Assembly (NCBI RefSeq): GCF_905475465.1
Contig: NC_062249.1
Location: 10,924,501-10,988,500, forward strand
DNA: 64,000 bases
From: Pieris napi
Taxonomy: Eukaryota > Arthropoda > Insecta > Lepidoptera > Pieridae
Direction of reading: 5' to 3'
Shown here: piece after piece, positions 58,655-64,000 of the stretch
Position numbering within the stretch: position 1 is the first letter of the stretch
Layout of the letters: each line of letters opens with the position of its first letter
Program-made: the position numbers and the translations under genes
The notes under the pieces: generated by a model
The model's input: only the letters and a program-made list of their open reading frames with translations
What the model was told of the DNA's origin: nothing
The model's database searches: none

Positions 58655-58948
58655 CCTAATATATAAAATTCTCGTGTCACAATGTTCGTTGCCATACTCC
58701 TCCGAAACAGCTCGACCGGTTCATATGAATTTTTTTATGCATATTCAGTAAGTCTGAGAATCGGCTGCTATTTATCTTTCAAATCCCTAAGTGATAAGGT
58801 GTGTCCACCCAAAAAAAATATTTTTATTTTTTAGACAATTTTTTTTGTTTTTATCTTTTATTATAGTAGATAGTTATTTTTATTGAACTAAAGAAATGTT
58901 TCCTAGAAATAATATACATGGCAAAACGACGTTTGCCGGGTCAGCTAG
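58655..58948 (+). mobile_element. Helitron, family 1, complete-looking
   Basis: Runs from CCTAATATATAAAATTCTCG (consensus 5' TC is CC here) to GGCAAAACGACGTTTGCC, GGGTCAG and CTAGT. The arms GGCAAA and TTTGCC form the terminal hairpin. The body has CGTTGCCATACTCCTCCGAA and GAGAATCGGCTGC. 294 bp, non-coding, needs an autonomous Helitron elsewhere. Confidence 0.8.
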
Positions 58949-59447
58949 TTATTACGTCATTATAATTGTTTAAATTATTGTTTATTACCTCTCGCATACA
59001 ACATTTTAACCGCTCATTAGGTACATGTTGCTTTCGTAAACGAAGTCTCAATATACTATCCTAGGTGACATCGCAAGGAGTATGAATCATTGATTTGAAA
59101 TTCCCATGTGAAGCTTTCGCTTTCAATAATTCGATTTATTTGATCGGTTAAATGTTTTGGTTGAACGTGTCAATAGTAACACGACCGGCGTCGTGTAGAG
59201 TTACAGCGAAAATAAACTAAAGGCATATAAGTGCCAAAACAAAAAGCGCGATCCAGGCCGGGTATCGAATTACCTTTGACGTGAGGATTGCATTCGAATA
59301 GACTGTACTATTGATCGAAAGACCGCGTGTTTCTTTGTACCGGAGTGTGAACAGTGAAGGGATTTCTCTTTGGTAGAGTCAAATGAACTAAAGCGATTTA
59401 AATGCGAAGTTTGAAATCGATTTGAGAATGGTCTTTTTCGAGGTAAC

Positions 59448-59646
59448 TGTATCATAAAAAAAAAAAACAAAAAAAATTGTACCAAAACTTTTTTTTGGGA
59501 TGGACCCCTAATCACTCAAGGGTTTGAAAGATAGTAGCCGATTCTCAGATTTACTGAATATGAATATAAAATTTCATAAGAATCGGTGTAGCTGTTTCGG
59601 TGGAGTATGGGAACGAAATTGTGACATGAGAATTTTATACATTAGA
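59448..59646 (-). mobile_element. Helitron, family 1, lacking its 3' hairpin
   Basis: GGGTTTGAAAGATAGTAGCCG, GATTCTCAGATTTACTGAATA, TAAGAATCGGTGTAGCTG and GACATGAGAATTTTATACATTAGA match the 5' half of the family. The CTAGT end is missing at the poly(A) side. Confidence 0.75.
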
Positions 59647-60727
59647 TTGTTTGGAATATTTTCATGCAGGTTTTAAATAATCAAGACTAGAAAAATCTAA
59701 GCTGTAGATGTGGCGTCGAAGAATTTAAAGCAACGAATTGTATTATGTCAGATTTTAATTGTAAAAAAAAACTTGACATCTAAAATAGAAAGTGCATGCT
59801 AGGGTTTAAGACAAATTGTATTAACATAGTCGCTCAAAAACAGTGCTCTTTTTAAAATAAAATAGAATTAACAATGCAAATTTCTAGTACGTTGAGTAAA
59901 ATGTAAAATACATTGTCCGTTTTAGTAAGACAGTCTGAATTAAAACGAAAATGTACTACTTTAGAATGTTACCTATATGTAAATTTTGTCGTTTGATATG
60001 GGACTATTAACATACTAAGGTAACACATTATGTTGGAAAGATATTTTTTAATACTTCCAGGTTTCTACTTTAACTGTAGCTTATTTGAATATGTTCAGTT
60101 TTCGGCATAATTTAAACACTCCAAAATAGCAGTCTCAAATACATTTAAACACGCGGAGAATGAAGACATCCTGACAAAAAGTTGAAGGTCTATTAGAAAA
60201 ACAATGGACTAATATGACGGTTTTTGTTTAATACCTACTAGGAGATGGTTGTTAACTAATTTATCTGCGTTAGGTACATTAGGAACACTCATTTATGCTG
60301 ATGATGGAGCTCGAAGGTTGTCTAGATGGTCGTGGAGTTTTAGAATCCAATTCCAGAGTTTTTAGTCATAAGTATTGTAATAATAGTCAGCTATTTTTAC
60401 TATTGGGCATTAGCATTTTAAAATTTACGAAGCTGAAATTATTGTATTATTACAGAATACGACTAGGGAGGTGAGATTAATGAAATTTTGTGTAAAAAGG
60501 CGTAGTTTATACATAGACTATAAACATATTTCGTTTTCATAGACAAAGTTGATTGAAACTTAAATCGGATGAAACATTCCAAAAACTGAATTCTTGCTTG
60601 ATTCAAACCTAGCTTTTGCTTCAGTAAGTATTTTGGAATTTAAACATCTTCCTTACAGCACTCAAAGAACTTATGAAGCATTATGAAATAAACGTCTTTT
60701 AATGTTCCCTTATAAATATAAGTATTA
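59647..60727. other. AT-rich non-coding DNA
   Basis: No feature recognised. Confidence 0.5.
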
Positions 60728-60731
60728 TATA

Positions 60732-61529
60732 TGTTACAGTTAACACTAGTTTTTAGTTAAAACTCGTTTTCCCTAGTTAAAAATAGTTGTTACTTAGTTT
60801 TGCCTTTGTCAAAACTAGAAATAACAAGTGAAAACTAGAATTTACCACTGATATAATTCATTTTCTGATAAAACTAGTTGTCACTCCGAGCTTTAGTTAC
60901 AACTAGCACTAGAGAAACTAATTTGAATTTTGGGATTGAAAACAAGGTAAAGTTTTAAAAATATTTATTAAAAAGATCTAGGGTATAGAAATATAGTACC
61001 GTACCTAGTAAAAAAAACTTACACTAAAGAAACATTTTAGGGAATATCAGCATAAAGTAGTTGCCAAGGTGACAACATTAATTAAAAGTAAATAAAATAA
61101 TCAAACAAATCAACAGAATACAACCATAAAATTTAAAAAAGAAACATTATAATAATATTTTTAAGGGATATTGGTAAACATACAATAAAAAAATAATCAA
61201 ACAACCTTAAAATTAAAAAAGATGACGATCTACTTGTTATTGCAAGACAAACTATCGTGGCATTTTGAATTACAAAGGTAGCCATTTTTCTTGCAGAGAC
61301 ACCTTTTTGACATACATCCTTTCTTACATACGCAGAATAAAGTAGCCTTGGTCGGAACAGTTTTAACTGACTAACTTCGAAAAAACGCGTTTTGTCTTGT
61401 AATAACTAGTTTTAACTGATATTCGATTGTGAGCATTAGTTAATTCTAGTTTTAACAAAGGCGTTTAGTAAAAACGCGTTCTAACTAGGAATAACGCGTT
61501 CTATCTAAAAACCGGTTTTAACTGTAACA
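60732..61529 (-). mobile_element. 798-bp Ginger/KRBA2-like DNA transposon, non-autonomous
   Basis: Ends are inverted repeats: TGTTACAGTTAACACTAG on the left; reversed right end TGTTACAGTTAAAACCGG. They align over about 90 bp, up to CCTTTGT-AAAACTAGAA on both arms, at roughly 80 percent. Element starts TG and ends CA. A TATA duplication flanks it (60728-60731 and 61530-61533). Sub-terminal copies of CTAGTTTTAAC and ACGCGT recur on the right arm. The minus strand keeps a Cys-rich C-terminal frame (61230-61355), of the kind at the end of KRBA2-like integrases, which belong to Ginger transposons related to Gypsy integrase. TG...CA ends and a 4-bp duplication fit. Family assignment is inference from memory of the pattern. 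Confidence 0.7.
61230..61355 (-). pseudogene. Cys-rich C-terminal tail of a transposase/integrase
   Basis: 41 codons ending in TAG (61232-61230). Cysteines at positions 8, 10, 14, 19, 21, 28, 32, 38 and His 33 of this stretch, within FCVCKKGC and RCLCKKNGYLCNSKCH. The regular C-x-C-K-K-x2-C spacing with CH near the end is the zinc-binding tail seen in KRBA2-like insect proteins. Upstream the frame continues about 11 codons (RFFEVSQLKTV) into the terminal repeat. The integrase core is missing, so this is a last-exon relic with its 3' untranslated region inside the element. Confidence 0.55.
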
Positions 61530-62019
61530 TATATACGTAAAGAGAAAGAAAATTAAGTGTCAAGAATATAATCTTCTCAATTTTTCCTATGTGGTTTAAT
61601 TATTGTTAGACGATTTTAAGTCTCAATTAAAAAAGAAAGTTTTGTCACTTTTATTAGCATAAAAACGATAAGGACACATTAACTAATATTACGACGTCCT
61701 TTAAATATTTTGTAAAATTAAATATAAGGAAAATTAATACATGATTGAGCTAGATCCAATTATTGTAATTACGCTGATTATTTATAAACAGATTAAACAT
61801 TCATATGAAATAAATTGCGATTCAATAACACGCCGATGTTTGCGTATGTTTAATGAATATAATTATATTAATTAATCTGATGGTAAGTCGCATGAGCCAG
61901 AGTTATTTGTCGTAATTTCGCTCGCGGCAATTGTGTCGCTGGTTGAGCGAATCAAATTGTACACCTCATCGGCGCATTTGCAGTAAATTAGCAATATTTG
62001 TTTTACGTTTATATTATAT

Positions 62020-62312
62020 AGAGGACAAATATTTGTTTTTCATATTTCTTTATTATATTAATTAACTATAAATTACTTAAGATGTCATGTGGAACATGGT
62101 TTAATGGTTGCAGCTTCTTACAAACGTTGTGTAAAACAAAAAACTTGGCGATTGAAAAGAGTGGCGGAGAGTTTATTGCCAGTTCTTCTCGTCTGCCCTG
62201 ATTAAAAAACTGGCAGTAAATGTAAAATTAGAAGCATTTAATGTATATTTCTTTATTGATGTTGAAGTGTAAATTGTTTTACCTTAATGAATAAATGCTT
62301 TTGAATTTGAAA
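62020..62312 (+). mobile_element. Retroposon family C, nearly full length
   Basis: TATAGAGGACAAATATTTG to GATGTCATGTGGAACATGG, GGTTGCAGCTTCTTACAAACG, GTGGCGGAGAGTTTATTG and AATAAATGCTTTTGAATTTG. Lacks only the first ~25 bp of the family. Confidence 0.8.
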
Positions 62313-63397
62313 GACACATTTTTTATTATACATAAACTAGACAGGTTTCATTGATCTCTTCTAATATTTGAAGTACGGCCGAAGAAGCCTGAAAAGTCCC
62401 TGTTTTAGATATCCATTGAATCTCTTATAAACTTTATCAGATGTTTTTCAGTCCTATAAAAAACTGTAAATAATTATTTTAAATGTAATATGATATTTAT
62501 CGAAAATCAGCTCATGTTTATAAAGGTTTTATTCAGGCGCTAGACTTACGAAAGTGTGGAAGAAATTGTGCGACAACTCTTTCACAATCTTCGGAATTGA
62601 ACAAGATATGTACACAAATTACTATCGCTGAAATTTCATTTAACTTTCTAGGGGAAACTGGGAGAGTATTTAGACCATAAGTTTTGACAACTATTATGAC
62701 ATTATGATAATTACTATGACATTTGCATGCCCATTATATGGCTGATTGTGCGTTTTTTTTTAAATAATCAATCTGAATGATGTACCACTATCTCTGCAAA
62801 CAAACGGTAATAATTATTATTCCAAATGTAATAGTTCGTATATAAGATTCTGAGAGTGCGTGATCACTGAAGCAAATTTGAAGATAAAATACTGATCACT
62901 TGCAAATACCGATTTGTACCAGCAGTTGACGACGGTAGGCCTTTGTTCTCGTGAGAATACAATGGACAGTCGCATGCTTCCCAGACAATATAGGCCACCC
63001 TTTCTTGTTTACGTGACCAAATTTTGAACAAAATGTTTTGTGTTATCCGAAATACGTAGTGTCACTCTGGCAGCAAATATAATAGCCGTAAAAAGATTTT
63101 TTCGATAAGAACACTATCAAATTATATGTCGTGTTGTCTAAATAATCTAACTCATAAATCCATTAAAAAGCTCAATTGAAATATAGTCCTCTTGTTAGAC
63201 GTAATATTTTTTTAATGTACTTATTTATTTTAATTTTATTATAGAAATAAATCTCTGTTACTGATAAAAATGTGAGCTTTTATTATAAGTAAGCTATTGA
63301 GTAGAGTGTTTAATCATCTCTCGAATGTTTTAATCCCAATTATAATGGTTATATCGTATAATTCTGTGTGAATTGAATTGAAAAATTTCTATTGAAT
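62313..63397. other. AT-rich non-coding DNA
   Basis: No feature recognised. Confidence 0.5.
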
Positions 63398-63530
63398 CAT
63401 TTTTTGTATGCGTTTGGGTGGCGCCCTGGATGGATTCACAAATTAGCCCGATAGATGGCGCTGCAGTCGGTACGTTCTTTAATATCCTAATCGCTTGAAA
63501 TATCATGCAGTACAACTTCTGTCGGTTACC
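63398..63530 (+). mobile_element. Helitron family 2, 3' part, decayed
   Basis: GATGGCGCTGCAGTCGGTA, CTAATCGCTTGAAATATCATG and ACTTCTGTCGGTTACCC are the reversed blocks of 4575-4797 and 29719-29939. The terminal hairpin is decayed and CTAGT is not recognisable. Confidence 0.6.
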
Positions 63531-63956
63531 CTTGTATATAGACTTACAATTGGACTTTATACACTAGTTAAATCAAGAACTAAAAGGAGATATGGTTAGT
63601 TTAAATCGTAATTTGAATATATTAAAGATGTATATTAAAATGTAATGATCTTTATAAGTGCGACCAGTGGTCAAGCGCTTCTAAAAGTCCCTAACCCCAC
63701 CCTGGAGTAGTTTATTCCACTCCGCCAGGCTGAGTACGTTCTTTAAGTTTCTATGGAAGTGTTTACATGCAACTAGCATGGATATTCGCCACGGTACTAA
63801 CGTACTTATTTTGTTAAACATACGAATCATATTCATATTCCTAAAAAAGGTTTTTCAAATTTGGAATATACTTTTTCGACAAGCATAAATCTTATTCACA
63901 AAAGAACCTAAAACTTAGTCGTAACCTATGAACTATTTGATCCCTAACACTCTTGA

Positions 63957-64000
63957 GTTTATTTATTTATTAAAGTTTACCACATCATACATAGTACTAA
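63957..64000 (-). repeat. Dispersed repeat F, copy 3 (cut by window end)
   Basis: GTTTATTTATTTATTAAAGT then TTACCACATCATACATAGTAC matches the opening of the copies at 5887 and 48273. Confidence 0.45.

Overview
This 64 kb window is AT-rich, eukaryotic and almost entirely non-coding. The repeat types point to a moth or butterfly (Lepidoptera): tRNA-derived SINEs, short Helitrons ending in a hairpin plus CTAGT, a Jockey/CR1-type LINE with many 5'-truncated copies, an R1-like LINE, and LINE-like 3' tails ending in short TTTGA/TTTGAA repeats. That placement is inference from repeat style, since no host gene identifies the species. I found no convincing host protein-coding gene, tRNA or rRNA gene. 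The window reads as intergenic DNA or a long intron filled by successive transposon insertions.

Regions. 1-8000: mostly unique AT-rich DNA with one SINE, a Helitron remnant and LINE-tail fragments. 8137-8690: a 554-bp GC-rich element with long terminal inverted repeats and a TTA target duplication. It carries a broken MADF-domain reading frame and sits inside an older ~310-bp retroposon (family C). 10-21 kb: SINEs, LINE 3' tails (one nested pair), a Helitron and two unexplained GC-rich patches. 22.1-23.1 kb: a 5'-truncated R1-like LINE with an intact RNase H plus CCHC frame. 25-40 kb: further SINE, LINE and Helitron fragments. 41.4-45.4 kb: the best preserved element, a LINE with an intact 1054-codon endonuclease/reverse transcriptase frame. 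It lies inside a SINE, flanked by a TACTT duplication and ending in poly(A). A decayed RTE-like LINE tail follows. 46-60 kb: more Helitron, LINE, SINE and family C copies, plus a possible promoter/first exon near 51.6 kb. 60732-61529: a 798-bp DNA transposon with ~90-bp terminal inverted repeats (TGTTACAG...CTGTAACA), a TATA duplication and a surviving Cys-rich C-terminal reading frame, best explained as a Ginger/KRBA2-like non-autonomous element.

How the parts relate. The 41.6-44.9 kb LINE is the same family as at least eleven 5'-truncated copies here (family B), so an intact copy and its dead relatives can be compared in one window. Insertions give a relative order: the LINE is younger than its SINE target, the MADF element is younger than family C, and one family C copy is younger than a family B copy. 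The two inverted-repeat DNA elements, each keeping a fragment of its parent's coding sequence, are the strongest candidates for something not yet described.
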